From Gammaproteobacteria bacterium (lineage in GTDB: Bacteria; Pseudomonadota; Gammaproteobacteria; Chromatiales; Chromatiaceae), in assembly GCA_011389885.1 (NCBI GenBank), contig JAABTK010000018.1:1-64000 (forward strand): a stretch of DNA of 64,000 nt, in the 5' to 3' direction. Shown here piece after piece: positions 24,232 to 33,225 of the stretch. A program made the translations under genes and the position numbers. The notes beneath the pieces are model-generated. The model saw only the letters and a list, made by a program, of their open reading frames with translations. It had not been told where the DNA came from and did no database searches. Position 1 is the first letter of the stretch; each line of letters opens with the position of its first letter.

Positions 24232-25053
24232 TCAGTCTCCCAACAGTTTCGAGAGTTCACTGGAACGCTCGCGCGCGTCCCCGAGGGCGCGGGCGAACAA
24301 CGTCTTTAGATGGCCGTCTTCCAGGGTCCTCAGGGCGCGCTCCGTGGTGCCGCCGGGGGAGGTCACCCGGGCCCGCAGCTCGGCCGGCCCTTCGCTGCTT
24401 TCGATCGCCATGCGGGCCGCGCCGAGAGCGGTTTGCAGGGTCAGGTTGCGGGCCGTGCCCGCGGGCAGCCCCAGCTCGCAGGCGGCCTCTTCCAGCGCCT
24501 CCATGATGTAGAAGAAGTAGGCCGGACCGCTGCCCGAGAGGGCGGTCACCGTGTCCATTAGGTCCTCATCGTCCACCCACTGGGTCATGCCCACCGCGCG
24601 CAAAATCGACTCCGCCTGGTCGCGCTGGGCGTCGCTCACCCCGGGGCCTGCGTGCAACACCGTGGCCCCGGTTTGCACCATGGCCGGGGTGTTGGGCATG
24701 CTGCGCACCAAGCTGGCCTCGCCCCCCAGCCAGGCCCTGAGGTTCTCCTCGCGGATGCCGGCGGCCACCGAAATCACCAGCGGTCGCCTGCGGGCCACCG
24801 TCGCCCCCAGCTCCCGGCACACCTCATGCAGCACCTGGGGTTTCACCGCCAGCACCAGGATATCCGCCCGTTCCGCGGCGTCCAGGCTGCTTTGCGCCGG
24901 ATGGATGCCGAAACGGGCGGCCAGCGCCGCGAGCTTCTCCCCGTCCAGGTCCGCCGCCAGGATGTTGGCCGGATCATAGCCGTCGGCCACCAGGCCGGCA
25001 ATCAAACTGCCCGCCATGTTGCCGCCGCCGATGAAGGCGATGGTGTCGCTCAT
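24232..25053 (-). CDS. proC: Pyrroline-5-carboxylate reductase
   Basis: A 273-residue enzyme of the last step of proline synthesis. An N-terminal Rossmann motif AFIGGGNMAGSLIAGL is followed by LAVKPQVLHEV. The C-terminal dimer domain has ALSGSGPAYFFYIMEALEEA and VTSPGGTTERAL. The start is ATG 25053, giving the normal family N-terminus; the 27 upstream residues in the open frame are not conserved. Confidence 0.95.
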   Translation of the reverse strand: MSDTIAFIGGGNMAGSLIAGLVADGYDPANILAADLDGEKLAALAARFGIHPAQSSLDAAERADILVLAVKPQVLHEVCRELGATVARRRPLVISVAAGIREENLRAWLGGEASLVRSMPNTPAMVQTGATVLHAGPGVSDAQRDQAESILRAVGMTQWVDDEDLMDTVTALSGSGPAYFFYIMEALEEAACELGLPAGTARNLTLQTALGAARMAIESSEGPAELRARVTSPGGTTERALRTLEDGHLKTLFARALGDARERSSELSKLLGD

Positions 25054-25205
25054 CTTGCCGAGTTGCTTCACTATGGAATCCTTCTTGGTTCGGGTAAGGC
25101 GATTGCCGCAATCGCCGAAGAAACGGCTTCCCAACTATGGGGCGCCGCGGGCGAATTTTCCAGTCGGGACGCGCGTGCGGCCGCGCCCAAGTATCGGAAA
25201 CAACC

Positions 25206-25305
25206 GTGGGAGCGGATTGCATCCGCGGTGACGGTCTCTGGTCCGGCGCCAACGCCCGGGACAAGCCGCTAACGCGGCTGATCGCGGTTGCAAACCGCTC
25301 CCGCA
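25206..25305. repeat. REP-like inverted pair
   Basis: GTGGGAGCGGATTGCATCCG at the left and CGCGGTTGCAAACCGCTCCC at the right form an inverted pair around about 60 bp. It is the same family as the triple array at 28569-28727. It lies in the 302-bp gap (25054-25355) between proC and yggS; the rest of that gap shows no gene. Confidence 0.7.
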
Positions 25306-25355
25306 AGAGCTGGATCGGTTGATTCATTGCCTCCAATACTTTGGCGCAGGCGTAG

Positions 25356-26045
25356 TTAGTTGGGCGCGCGCGGGCCGAACAGCGCCGTGCCGACGCGCAC
25401 CAGCGTGGCCCCCTCGGCGATCGCCGCCTCCAGGTCGCCCGACATGCCCATGGACAGCGTCTGCAGCGGCCGTTGCGCGGTGGCGAGGCGGTCCCGCAGT
25501 TCGCGCAACAACCGAAACGGCCGCCGCTGCAGCGCCGGGTCGTCGCTCGGGGCCGGCAAGGTCATCAGTCCGCGCAGCTCCAGCCGCGGCAGTTCCGCCA
25601 CCGCCTGAATCAACTCGGCGCCCTGCACCGGATCCAGCCCGCCCTTACTGTCTTCCGGATCGATCTTGACCTGCACACAGACCCGCAGCGGGGCCAACTC
25701 CGCCGGGCGCTGTTGGCTCAAGCGCTCCGCATGCTTGAGCTTTTCGATGCAATGCACCCAGTCGAACCGCTCCGCCACCGGCCGCGTCTTGTTGCCCTGC
25801 AAGCGGCCGATGAAATGCCATTCCAGCCCCAGGCCCTCCAGCGCATCGATCTTTTGCAACGCCTCCTGCAGGTAGTTCTCCCCAAAGGCGCGCTGCCCGA
25901 GCCGGGCGCAGGCCCGAATCGCCTGCGCATCGCGGGTCTTGCTCACCGCCAGCAGGCGGACCGAATGCTCCGCTCGTCCGGCGGCCGCCTCGGCCCGTCG
26001 GATTCTCTCGCTGACAGTTGCAAATCGGTGTTCGAGGGGGTGCAT
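25356..26045 (-). CDS. yggS: PLP homeostasis protein YggS
   Basis: A 229-residue PLP-binding barrel protein that controls pyridoxal-phosphate balance. The PLP lysine lies in LLAVSKTRDAQAIR. Other family motifs are FGENYLQEALQK, EWHFIGRLQGNKTR, and LSMGMSGDLEAAIAEGATLV followed by RVGTALFG. It is divergent from pilT, a common gammaproteobacterial layout. Confidence 0.95.
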   Translation of the reverse strand: MHPLEHRFATVSERIRRAEAAAGRAEHSVRLLAVSKTRDAQAIRACARLGQRAFGENYLQEALQKIDALEGLGLEWHFIGRLQGNKTRPVAERFDWVHCIEKLKHAERLSQQRPAELAPLRVCVQVKIDPEDSKGGLDPVQGAELIQAVAELPRLELRGLMTLPAPSDDPALQRRPFRLLRELRDRLATAQRPLQTLSMGMSGDLEAAIAEGATLVRVGTALFGPRAPN

Positions 26046-26319
26046 AGTTGGGCTCGACAGGTGGCTTGTTTAATTCAAGGGTATTGCGCATCATGGCGGG
26101 CGCCGCTCGGACCCGCGGGCGGTTTGGGGTATACTCCGAAGAAACCGGGGCACTCCCGGCGCGGCGGGGTCGATGCCGGAATCTTACACCAACCGCAGCG
26201 CCCGAGTCTCGACCCCGCCCATGCGAGCCCGCCAAAGCGTCGCGGTCCCGTGGTCGGCGGCTCGGATCGACTTGAGGCGCAGCATACAACGCAATCCTTT
26301 AAGCGAGGGGGGGAAATAG

Positions 26320-27357
26320 ATGGATATCGCTGAGTTACTGGCCTTTAGCGTAAAAAACTCGGCCTCGGACCTGCATCTGTCCGCGGGTCTGCCGCCGATG
26401 ATTCGTGTAGATGGCGACGTGCGCCGCATCAACGTGCCCGCGCTGGAGCACAAGGACGTACACGAAATGGTGTACGACATCATGAACGACAAGCAGCGCA
26501 AGGACTTCGAGGAATACCTGGAGACCGACTTCTCCTTCGCCATCCCCGGCCTGGCCCGCTTCCGCGTCAACGCCTTCAACCACAACCGCGGCGCCGGCGC
26601 GGTGTTCCGCACCATTCCCTCCAAGGTGCTGACCATGGAGGACCTGGGTTGCCCCGACATCTTCATCGAGATCACCGAGGCCTCGCGCGGGCTGATCCTA
26701 GTCACCGGCCCCACCGGGTCGGGCAAGTCCACCACCCTGGCGGCCATGATCGACTATGTCAATGACACCGACTACGGGCATATTCTGACCATCGAGGACC
26801 CCATCGAGTTCGTGCATCAGAGCAAGAAATGCCTAGTCAACCAGCGTGAGGTGCATCGCGACACCCTGGGCTTTGCCGAGTCGCTGCGCTCCGCGCTGCG
26901 CCAGGACCCGGACATCATCCTGGTGGGCGAGATGCGCGACCTCGAAACCATCCGCCTAGCCATGACCGCGGCCGAGACCGGCCACCTAGTGTTCGGCACC
27001 CTGCACACCAGCTCCGCCGCCAAGACCATCAACCGCATCGTAGACGTCTTTCCCGCCGGCGAAAAACCCATGGTGCGCTCCATGCTCTCGGAATCCATCC
27101 GCGCGGTGATCTCCCAGGCCCTGCTCAAAAAGCAGGGCGGCGGCCGCGTGGCGGTCCACGAAATCATGATCGGCGTACCCGCCATCCGCAACCTGATTCG
27201 CGAAGACAAAACCGCCCAAATGTACTCGGCCATTCAGACCGGCCAATCCGTGGGCATGCAGACCCTCGATCAAAACCTGCTGGATGTGGTGAAAAAGGGC
27301 CTGGTGTCCAAGAACGACGCCAAGCTCAAGGCCCAGAACCAGGATCTATTCAAGTAG
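26320..27357 (+). CDS. pilT: Type IV pilus retraction ATPase PilT
   Basis: A 345-residue hexameric ATPase that depolymerises type IV pili to drive twitching motility. An N-terminal PAS-like domain (SASDLHLSAGLPPMIRVDGD) is followed by Walker A TGPTGSGKST (about residues 129-138). The Asp box, Walker B LVGEMRDLETIRLAMTAAE and His box HLVFGTLHTSSA follow. The C-terminal AIRNLIREDK retraction signature is present, as is the HEIMIGVPAIRNL motif. pilU follows after 12 bp. The 274-bp upstream gap contains a possible -10 (TATACT at 26130) but no convincing -35. Confidence 0.96.
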   Translation: MDIAELLAFSVKNSASDLHLSAGLPPMIRVDGDVRRINVPALEHKDVHEMVYDIMNDKQRKDFEEYLETDFSFAIPGLARFRVNAFNHNRGAGAVFRTIPSKVLTMEDLGCPDIFIEITEASRGLILVTGPTGSGKSTTLAAMIDYVNDTDYGHILTIEDPIEFVHQSKKCLVNQREVHRDTLGFAESLRSALRQDPDIILVGEMRDLETIRLAMTAAETGHLVFGTLHTSSAAKTINRIVDVFPAGEKPMVRSMLSESIRAVISQALLKKQGGGRVAVHEIMIGVPAIRNLIREDKTAQMYSAIQTGQSVGMQTLDQNLLDVVKKGLVSKNDAKLKAQNQDLFK

Positions 27358-27369
27358 GAGCGGCTAACG

Positions 27370-28509
27370 ATGGAATTCAATCAGGTGCTCAAGCTGATGG
27401 TGCAGCGCAAGGCCTCCGACTGCTTTGTCACCGCCGGCATGCCGCCGTGCATCAAGGTCGATGGGCGCCTGTCGCCCATCTCCAAAAGCAAACTCAGCGA
27501 CGATCAGGCGCGGGAAATCGTGTTCGGCGTCATGAACCCCGCCCAGCGTGAGGAGTTCAACAGCACCAAAGAGTGCAACTTCGCCATCGGCTCCAAAGAC
27601 GCCGGCCGCTTTCGCGTCAGCGCCTATGTGCAGCGCGGTTCCGTGAGCATGGTGGTGCGGCGCATCGAAAGCCAAATCCCCAGCATCGAAGAACTGATGC
27701 TGCCGCCGGTGCTCAAGGAACTCTCCATGGGCAAGCGCGGCCTGGTGATCTTCGTCGGCGCCACCGGCACCGGCAAATCCACCTCCCTAGCCGCAATGGT
27801 CGGCCACCGCAACCAAAACAGCACCGGGCATATCATCACCATCGAAGACCCGGTCGAATTCACCCACCAACACGCCGGCTGCATCGTCAGCCAACGCGAA
27901 GTCGGCGTGGATACCGAATCCTTCGACATCGCCCTGAGGAACACCCTGCGTCAGGCCCCGGACGTCATCCTAATCGGCGAAATCCGCTCCCGCCAGACCA
28001 TGGAAAACGCCCTGGTGTTCGCCGAAACCGGCCACCTCTGCCTGGCCACCCTGCACGCCAACAACGCCAACCAGGCCATCGACCGCGTCATCAACTTCTT
28101 TCCGGAAGAGGCCCGAGAGCAGGCCTTTCAGGACCTGTCCCTAAACCTGCGCGGGATCATCGCCCAGCAACTGGTGCCCACGGTGGACGGCAAGGGCCGA
28201 CGCGCCGTGATCGAGGTCCTGCTCAACACCCCGCTGGCCGGCGACCTGATCCAAAAGGGCGAAGTCCACAAGCTCAAGGAGCTGATGAAACGCTCCAACG
28301 AACAAGGCATGGTCACCTTCGACCAATCCCTGTTCAAACTCTACCGCGAAGGCATCATCTCCTACGAAGACGCCCTACGCCACGCCGACTCCGCCAACGA
28401 AGTGCGCCTGATGGTCAAACTCAACGACGAAGACGTGGAAAAACTCGCCGATGGCGCCGGCGGCATGAAACTCATGGACGACAATGGGGGAGAGGGTTTG
28501 GGGTTTTGA
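27370..28509 (+). CDS. pilU: PilT-dependent retraction ATPase PilU
   Basis: A 379-residue PilT paralogue that aids forceful pilus retraction together with PilT. It has Walker A VGATGTGKSTS (about residue 128), Walker B LIGEIRSRQTMENAL and His box HLCLATLHANNANQA. The longer C-terminus (LFKLYREGIISYEDALRHAD) is PilU-specific. Position after pilT and length match the family. Confidence 0.95.
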   Translation: MEFNQVLKLMVQRKASDCFVTAGMPPCIKVDGRLSPISKSKLSDDQAREIVFGVMNPAQREEFNSTKECNFAIGSKDAGRFRVSAYVQRGSVSMVVRRIESQIPSIEELMLPPVLKELSMGKRGLVIFVGATGTGKSTSLAAMVGHRNQNSTGHIITIEDPVEFTHQHAGCIVSQREVGVDTESFDIALRNTLRQAPDVILIGEIRSRQTMENALVFAETGHLCLATLHANNANQAIDRVINFFPEEAREQAFQDLSLNLRGIIAQQLVPTVDGKGRRAVIEVLLNTPLAGDLIQKGEVHKLKELMKRSNEQGMVTFDQSLFKLYREGIISYEDALRHADSANEVRLMVKLNDEDVEKLADGAGGMKLMDDNGGEGLGF

Positions 28510-28568
28510 GGTTTGAGATTTAAAAGCACCCATGACCCTTAATCCCCCGAACCTCAAGCTTCAAAACC

Positions 28569-28727
28569 GTTCCGCCTGTGGGAGCGGCTTGCAGCCGCGA
28601 TGCCCGTTCCGCCTGTGGGAGCGGCTTGCAGCCGCGATGCCCGTTCCGCCTGTGGGAGCGGCTTGCAGCCGCGATGCCGGGCTTCGGTTCGGCGCCGTTA
28701 TCGCGGTTTCAAACCGCTCCCACAGGC
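28569..28727. repeat. Tandem REP array: three 37-bp units plus inverted partner
   Basis: Three head-to-tail 37-bp units start at 28569, 28606 and 28643. Each begins GTTCCGCCTGTGGGAGCGGC and contains TTGCAGCCGCGATGCC. An inverted partner ending AAACCGCTCCCACAGGC lies at 28700-28727. The consensus resembles Pseudomonas-type REPs. It lies between the convergent pilU and pyrK genes, so it may serve as a bidirectional transcription barrier. Bases 28728-28818 hold nothing else. Confidence 0.85.
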
Positions 28728-28818
28728 TAGGGTGGTGGTTTCACAGTGAAGTCCGGATTCCGGGCGGTTGCGGATTCGCTATGGAGTACGCGCCTTGGCG
28801 TGTGCGTGTCAGACCGCC

Positions 28819-29697
28819 TCAAAACACAGCGCGGGCGTCGAATACGGGGCCGTCTACGCAGACGCGTTTCATGGCGGGGCCTTGGGCGGTTTCTACGGGG
28901 ACCACGCAGCCGGCGCAGCCGCCGACGCCGCAGGCCATGAATTCCTCTAACGAGACCTGGCAGGGCAGGTCGAAGCGGCGGGCCAGTTTGGCCACCGCCT
29001 CTAGCATCGGGTGCGGGCCGCAGGCGTAGACCGCCACTTGGTTTGTTTCTTCGGCCGATAGGGCGTTTAGCCAGTGTTCGGCCAGTTGGGTGACATAGCC
29101 CTCGAAGCAGCCGGGGTAGCCTTGGGTGCTGGTGAGGCGGCTGGGTATGCCCCAGTCTTCCAGCAGCGGCATGGCGCCGATGACGCCGTCGGGCATGCCG
29201 GGGAGCAGGTGTTGGGCGGGTTTGCTGCGGAACGGGAAGGGGACTTCGGAGCCGAGGATGGCGAAGGGCTGGTAGCTCGGGTCGTCTTTTAAGGTCTGGG
29301 CGATGAAGATCATGGGCGGCATGCCGATGCCGCCGCCGATCAATAGCGGACGCGGTCGCTCGGCGCTGAAGCGGAAGGGCGTGCCGATGGGGCCGAGCAG
29401 TTGCAGGTTGGCGCCGATCTCGCGCGCGGCCAGCAGCCGGGTGCCTTCGCCCACCGCCTTGAACAGGATCTCGATCCAGCCGGCCTTGGGGTCGGTGCGC
29501 AGGATCGAAATCGGCCGGCGCAGCGGGCGCAGCGGGTGGCATTGCAAATGCACGAAGCTGCCCGCTCGGGCCGCCGCCGCACATTCCGGGGCCGCGAGCC
29601 GCAGCAGATACTGGGCGCCGTCGAAGGCCTCGCGGGCGAGGATGCGGGCGGTCTCTTCGAAGATTGTGGCGCGATGGGTCTTCACGGCGGCATTCAT
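28819..29697 (-). CDS. pyrK: Dihydroorotate dehydrogenase electron-transfer subunit PyrK
   Basis: A 292-residue iron-sulfur flavoprotein. The FAD-binding loop is LRRPISILR. The NAD(H)-binding Gly-rich segment is LLIGGGIGMPPMIFIAQ. The C-terminal [2Fe-2S] site is FMACGVGGCAGCVVPV with a fourth Cys in RVCVDGPVF. In PyrDB-PyrK enzymes it passes electrons from dihydroorotate to NAD+. PyrK is usual in Firmicutes and not in Enterobacteria; here it sits beyond pyrC' in a pyrR-pyrB-pyrC' block with no pyrD nearby. The start is ATG 29697 (MNAAVKTHR). A related oxidoreductase role is possible, but the Cys-motif spacing fits PyrK well. Confidence 0.85.
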   Translation of the reverse strand: MNAAVKTHRATIFEETARILAREAFDGAQYLLRLAAPECAAAARAGSFVHLQCHPLRPLRRPISILRTDPKAGWIEILFKAVGEGTRLLAAREIGANLQLLGPIGTPFRFSAERPRPLLIGGGIGMPPMIFIAQTLKDDPSYQPFAILGSEVPFPFRSKPAQHLLPGMPDGVIGAMPLLEDWGIPSRLTSTQGYPGCFEGYVTQLAEHWLNALSAEETNQVAVYACGPHPMLEAVAKLARRFDLPCQVSLEEFMACGVGGCAGCVVPVETAQGPAMKRVCVDGPVFDARAVF

Positions 29698-29993
29698 GGC
29701 GGATCTCGTTTGGGTTATGGATGATTCGGGGAACACAGGGGACGCGAGGGCCGCGGAGGGCGCAGAGTCTGTTCGGGAGGCCGAGGTCGGGTGGATAAGC
29801 GTGAGCGCATCCACCTTTCCCGAGGTTTGACGGATGCGCTGCGCTTATCCGTCGATGAGGGCTAAGGCGATTTCCAAATAATCAATTCGCTCCTACCTCG
29901 ACGGGACGATATTTTCCGGAATCCGGCTAAGGCCTCAGCCTCCACAACGCCCTACATGCTCTGCGTTCCTCCGCGCCCTCTGCGTTCAAGGCT
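29698..29993. repeat. Intergenic region with inverted GCAGAGG-type repeats
   Basis: About 29740-29772 carries ACGCGAGGGCCGCGGAGGGC, and about 29955-29992 carries CTCTGCGTTCCTCCGCGCCC in the opposite sense. These are two members of the dispersed family facing each other, between pyrK and pyrC'. No gene is seen. Confidence 0.55.
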
Positions 29994-31289
29994 TTAAGTC
30001 GGGTCGCGGCTATAGACCAAGCGCCCGCGCAGCAGGGTATGGGTCACCTGGCCCTGGAATTCCCAGCCTAGGAAGGGGCTGTTGCGGCCGCGGCTGAGCA
30101 TGGCGTCCGCTTGCAGCACCCAGGGGCGTTCGGGGTCGAAGATGCAGATGTCGGCCTCGGCCCCCGGGTGCAGGCGGCCCGCGGGCAGGCCCATGGCGTC
30201 GGCCGGGCCGCAGGTGAGCAGGGCGATGGCCTGGGTCAGTCCCAGGTCGCCCTCCCAGACCAGTTTCAGGGTCAGCGGCAGCAGGGTTTCGAGGCCTGAA
30301 ATGCCCGGCTCGGTGGCCGGGAAGGGGGCCATTTTGGCATCCCGGTCGTGGGGCTGGTGGTCCGAGCAAATGGCCGGGATCACGCCTTCGGCCACCGCCC
30401 GGCGCAGGGCGTTGCGGTCCTCGATGGTGCGCAGGGGCGGGATTACATGGCAGTGGCTGTCGAAGCCGTCTATGTCCATCTCGGTGAGGTGCAGTTGGTG
30501 CGCCGGCACGTCGGAGGAGCAGCGCAGGCGTTCGTCTCGGGCTTGGCGCAGCAGGCGCACTGCGCCGGCCGAAGAGATGGCGTGGAAATGCACCCGGCAG
30601 TCGGTGTGGCGGGCCAGGGCGAGGTCGCGGGCGATGGCCGCGGTCTCGGCTGCTTCGGGGATGCCGGGCAGGCCCAGGCGGGCGCCCACTGCGCCTTCGT
30701 GTACGCAGCCGTTGTCGCGCAGCGAGGCCTCCTCGGGGCGCAGCACGATCAGGAAGTCGAAGGTGGTGGCGTATTCCATCGCGCGGCGCTGCACCAGGGC
30801 CGAGACCAAGGGCTGTTCGCCGTTGCTGAGGGCCACGCAGCCGGCCTTCTTCAGCTCGGCCATGGAGGCCAGCAACCGGCCTTGCAGGCCCTCGGTGAGG
30901 GCGCCGATGGGATGCACTCGGGCCTTGCCCTTTTTGTTGGCCTTGCGGGTGACCAGGGCCGCCACCGCGGCGCTGTCCATCACCGGGTCGGTGTCCGGAA
31001 AGCAGCACAGGGCGGTAATGCCGCCCTTGGCGGCGGCCGCGGTTTCGGTGCCGATGCTGCCTTTGTGTTCGTAGCCGGGTTCGCGCAGGCGCACCCCGAT
31101 GTCCACCAGGCCGGGGCAGACCACTTGGTCCCGGGCCTCGATTTCCAGTTCTGCCTGGAAGCCCTCGGGGGCCTCGCCTAGGGCCGCGACCTTGCCGTCG
31201 GTGATGAATAGGTCCTGTACGGCGTCGATGCCGTTGCCGGGGTCGATCAGGCGACCGTTGCGGATGGCGATGCTGCGGGGCTTAGGCAT
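29994..31289 (-). CDS. pyrC': Dihydroorotase homologue, probably inactive (PyrC'/PyrX)
   Basis: A 431-residue amidohydrolase-fold protein. Active dihydroorotases have D-x-H-x-H-x-R after the first strand. Here the segment is [20 protein letters not shown], with Gly and Arg in place of the two metal-binding His residues. The later [13 protein letters not shown] keeps an Asp. In Pseudomonas such pseudo-dihydroorotases (PyrC') are structural partners needed to assemble the PyrB aspartate transcarbamoylase. Its start overlaps the end of pyrB by eight bases, consistent with a stoichiometric complex. The active PyrC must be elsewhere in the genome. Confidence 0.9.
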   Translation of the reverse strand: MPKPRSIAIRNGRLIDPGNGIDAVQDLFITDGKVAALGEAPEGFQAELEIEARDQVVCPGLVDIGVRLREPGYEHKGSIGTETAAAAKGGITALCCFPDTDPVMDSAAVAALVTRKANKKGKARVHPIGALTEGLQGRLLASMAELKKAGCVALSNGEQPLVSALVQRRAMEYATTFDFLIVLRPEEASLRDNGCVHEGAVGARLGLPGIPEAAETAAIARDLALARHTDCRVHFHAISSAGAVRLLRQARDERLRCSSDVPAHQLHLTEMDIDGFDSHCHVIPPLRTIEDRNALRRAVAEGVIPAICSDHQPHDRDAKMAPFPATEPGISGLETLLPLTLKLVWEGDLGLTQAIALLTCGPADAMGLPAGRLHPGAEADICIFDPERPWVLQADAMLSRGRNSPFLGWEFQGQVTHTLLRGRLVYSRDPT

Positions 31290-32250
31290 TGGGCGCGGCC
31301 CCCATGATGATGGACATCACCGCCATGCGTACGGCGATGCCGAAGGTGACCTGTTTGAGGATCACCGAGCGCGGGCCGTCGGCCACTGCGGAGGCCATTT
31401 CGACGCCGCGGTTGATGGGGCCGGGGTGCATCACGATGGCCTTGGGGTCGGTCAGCCGCAGGCGCTTTTCGGTGAGGCCGAAGAGTTGGAAGTATTCCTG
31501 CTCGCTGGGCAGCAGGGCGCTGCTCATGCGCTCTTTTTGCAGCCGCAGCATGATCACTACATCGACCTCGCGAATGCCCTCGTCGATGTTGTGGTAGACA
31601 TGCACGCCGAGGCTGCGGGCGGCGGCGGGGATCAGGGTCTTGGGTCCGATCACCCGCACCTCGGAGACGCCAAGGGTGTTCAGCGCCTGGATCTGCGAGC
31701 GCGCCACGCGGGAGTGCAGCACGTCGCCCACGATGGCCACCCGCAGGCCGGTGAAGTCGGCGCCCTTGAAGTGGCGGATGGTGTACATGTCGAGCATGGC
31801 CTGGGTGGGGTGGGCGTGGCGGCCGTCGCCGGCGTTAATCACCTTTACATGGGGGGCCGCATTGTTGGCGATGAAGTGGGCCGCGCCGCTGTCGTTGTGG
31901 CGCACCACGAAGATGTCGCTGTGCATGGCCTCGAGGTTGCGCAGGGTGTCGAGCAGGGTTTCGCCCTTGGAGGTGGCGGAGACCGCGACGTTGAAGTTCA
32001 GCACGTCGGCGGACAGGCGCTTGGCCGCCAGCTCGAAGGTGGTGCGGGTGCGGGTGCTGTTCTCGAAGAACAGGTTGGTAACCAGCTTGCCCTTGAGCGA
32101 GGGCACCTTTTTGATCGGGCGTTCGCCGACTTCGGCGAAGAAGTCGCTGGCGTCGAGGATCTGCTTCAGGATCGGCTGCTTTAGCCCCTCGATGGTCAGG
32201 AAATGGCGCAGCCGGCCGTCTTTGTCGAGCTGGATATCGCGATGGCTCAC
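31282..32250 (-). CDS. pyrB: Aspartate carbamoyltransferase catalytic subunit
   Basis: A 322-residue enzyme joining carbamoyl phosphate and aspartate, the committed step of pyrimidine synthesis. The carbamoyl-phosphate loop is [19 protein letters not shown]. The aspartate-binding region includes [20 protein letters not shown] and [10 protein letters not shown]. No pyrI regulatory gene follows; instead it is coupled to pyrC', giving a class A-type dodecamer. pyrR lies 26 bp upstream. Confidence 0.96.
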   Translation of the reverse strand: MSHRDIQLDKDGRLRHFLTIEGLKQPILKQILDASDFFAEVGERPIKKVPSLKGKLVTNLFFENSTRTRTTFELAAKRLSADVLNFNVAVSATSKGETLLDTLRNLEAMHSDIFVVRHNDSGAAHFIANNAAPHVKVINAGDGRHAHPTQAMLDMYTIRHFKGADFTGLRVAIVGDVLHSRVARSQIQALNTLGVSEVRVIGPKTLIPAAARSLGVHVYHNIDEGIREVDVVIMLRLQKERMSSALLPSEQEYFQLFGLTEKRLRLTDPKAIVMHPGPINRGVEMASAVADGPRSVILKQVTFGIAVRMAVMSIIMGAAPNA

Positions 32251-32276
32251 CCGGGTCTGTTCCTTATGCGCTCCGC

Positions 32277-32819
32277 TCAGGCCGCGTCCTCCGCCCGCCG
32301 TTCCTCGATTTCGAGGGCCAGCGGCTCGGGGCCGGTCAGCTTGATGTGTTGGTTCGGTTTTAACGGCGGGCGGATGCCCACCACATGGGGTTGAATGGGC
32401 AGCTCGCGACAGCCGCGCTCCACCAGCGACAGCAACAGGATGGAGGCCGGGCGGCCGTAGTCGAAGATTTCGTTCATCGCCGCGCGGATGGTGCGCCCGG
32501 TCTGCAACACGTCATCCACCAGCAGGATGTGGCGGTCGTCTACCGAAAACGGCAGGTTGGACGGATGCACTTGCGGGTTGCGGGCGATGCGGGTGAAGTC
32601 GTCGCGATAGAAGGTGATTTCCAGGGTGCCGAGCTGGTCGCGGACGTTGAGCATTTTGTGCAGCCGCCGCGCGAGCCAGACGCCGCCGGTGTGGATGCCG
32701 ATCATCACCGGGTCCTTAATGCCCTGCATGGACATGCGGCTGTGCAGGGCTAGCACCATCTCCTCCAGCAGGGCGGTGATGGCGGATTCGTCGAGAAAAA
32801 GCTTTTTGCTACTGTTCAC
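32277..32819 (-). CDS. pyrR: PyrR bifunctional regulator / uracil phosphoribosyltransferase
   Basis: A 180-residue type I phosphoribosyltransferase with the PRPP motif [19 protein letters not shown]. In Bacillus PyrR binds UMP and pyr mRNA to cause attenuation. In gammaproteobacteria its regulatory role before pyrB is less clear. It overlaps ruvX by 11 bases, so translation is coupled. I see no obvious attenuator in the short pyrR-pyrB gap. Confidence 0.93.
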   Translation of the reverse strand: MNSSKKLFLDESAITALLEEMVLALHSRMSMQGIKDPVMIGIHTGGVWLARRLHKMLNVRDQLGTLEITFYRDDFTRIARNPQVHPSNLPFSVDDRHILLVDDVLQTGRTIRAAMNEIFDYGRPASILLLSLVERGCRELPIQPHVVGIRPPLKPNQHIKLTGPEPLALEIEERRAEDAA

Positions 32820-33207
32820 AGAGCCAGGTTTCCAAAATGAGCTTGGCCGCTATGGCGTCCAATTGTTCGATCTTTTTGGGCTTGCACCCTAGGGTGCGCT
32901 TGGCCTCCAGGGAGGTCAAGCGCTCGTCCGCCAAATGCACCGGCAAGCGGAAACGGCCTTCCAGTTGGCGGGCGAAGCGGCGCGCCCCGGGGGCGGGGTC
33001 CGCCTCGGTGTCGTCCATGTTGAACGGCAGGCCCACCACCAGCGCCTGGGGGTCCCATTCGCGAATGAGGTGTTCGATGCGGCCCCAGTCCGGTTTTTGC
33101 TTCACCGCGCGTAGCGTGGTGAGCGGGGTGGCGGTCCCGGTGAGGGTTTGCCCCACCGCGATGCCGATCTTCGCCGGGCCGTAGTCGAATCCGAGCAGAG
33201 TGGCCAC
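32809..33207 (-). CDS. ruvX: Holliday junction resolvase-like RuvX/YqgF
   Basis: A 132-residue RNase H-fold protein. The first catalytic Asp lies in LLGFDYGPAKIGIAVG, followed by LVVGLPFNMDDTEA and the late acidic site in HLADERLTSLEAKR. YqgF proteins act in pre-16S rRNA 5'-end processing. It is placed between algH and pyrR, the common order. Confidence 0.93.
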   Translation of the reverse strand: MATLLGFDYGPAKIGIAVGQTLTGTATPLTTLRAVKQKPDWGRIEHLIREWDPQALVVGLPFNMDDTEADPAPGARRFARQLEGRFRLPVHLADERLTSLEAKRTLGCKPKKIEQLDAIAAKLILETWLCEQ

Positions 33208-33225
33208 CGCTTCGTCGCGCCGCGC

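Noticed and set aside
28569-28727. Possible short CRISPR array
   Set aside because: The 37-bp units are directly adjacent with no unique spacers, and the copy at the end is inverted. They are REP-type repeats, and no cas genes are present despite the Card1-like nuclease nearby.
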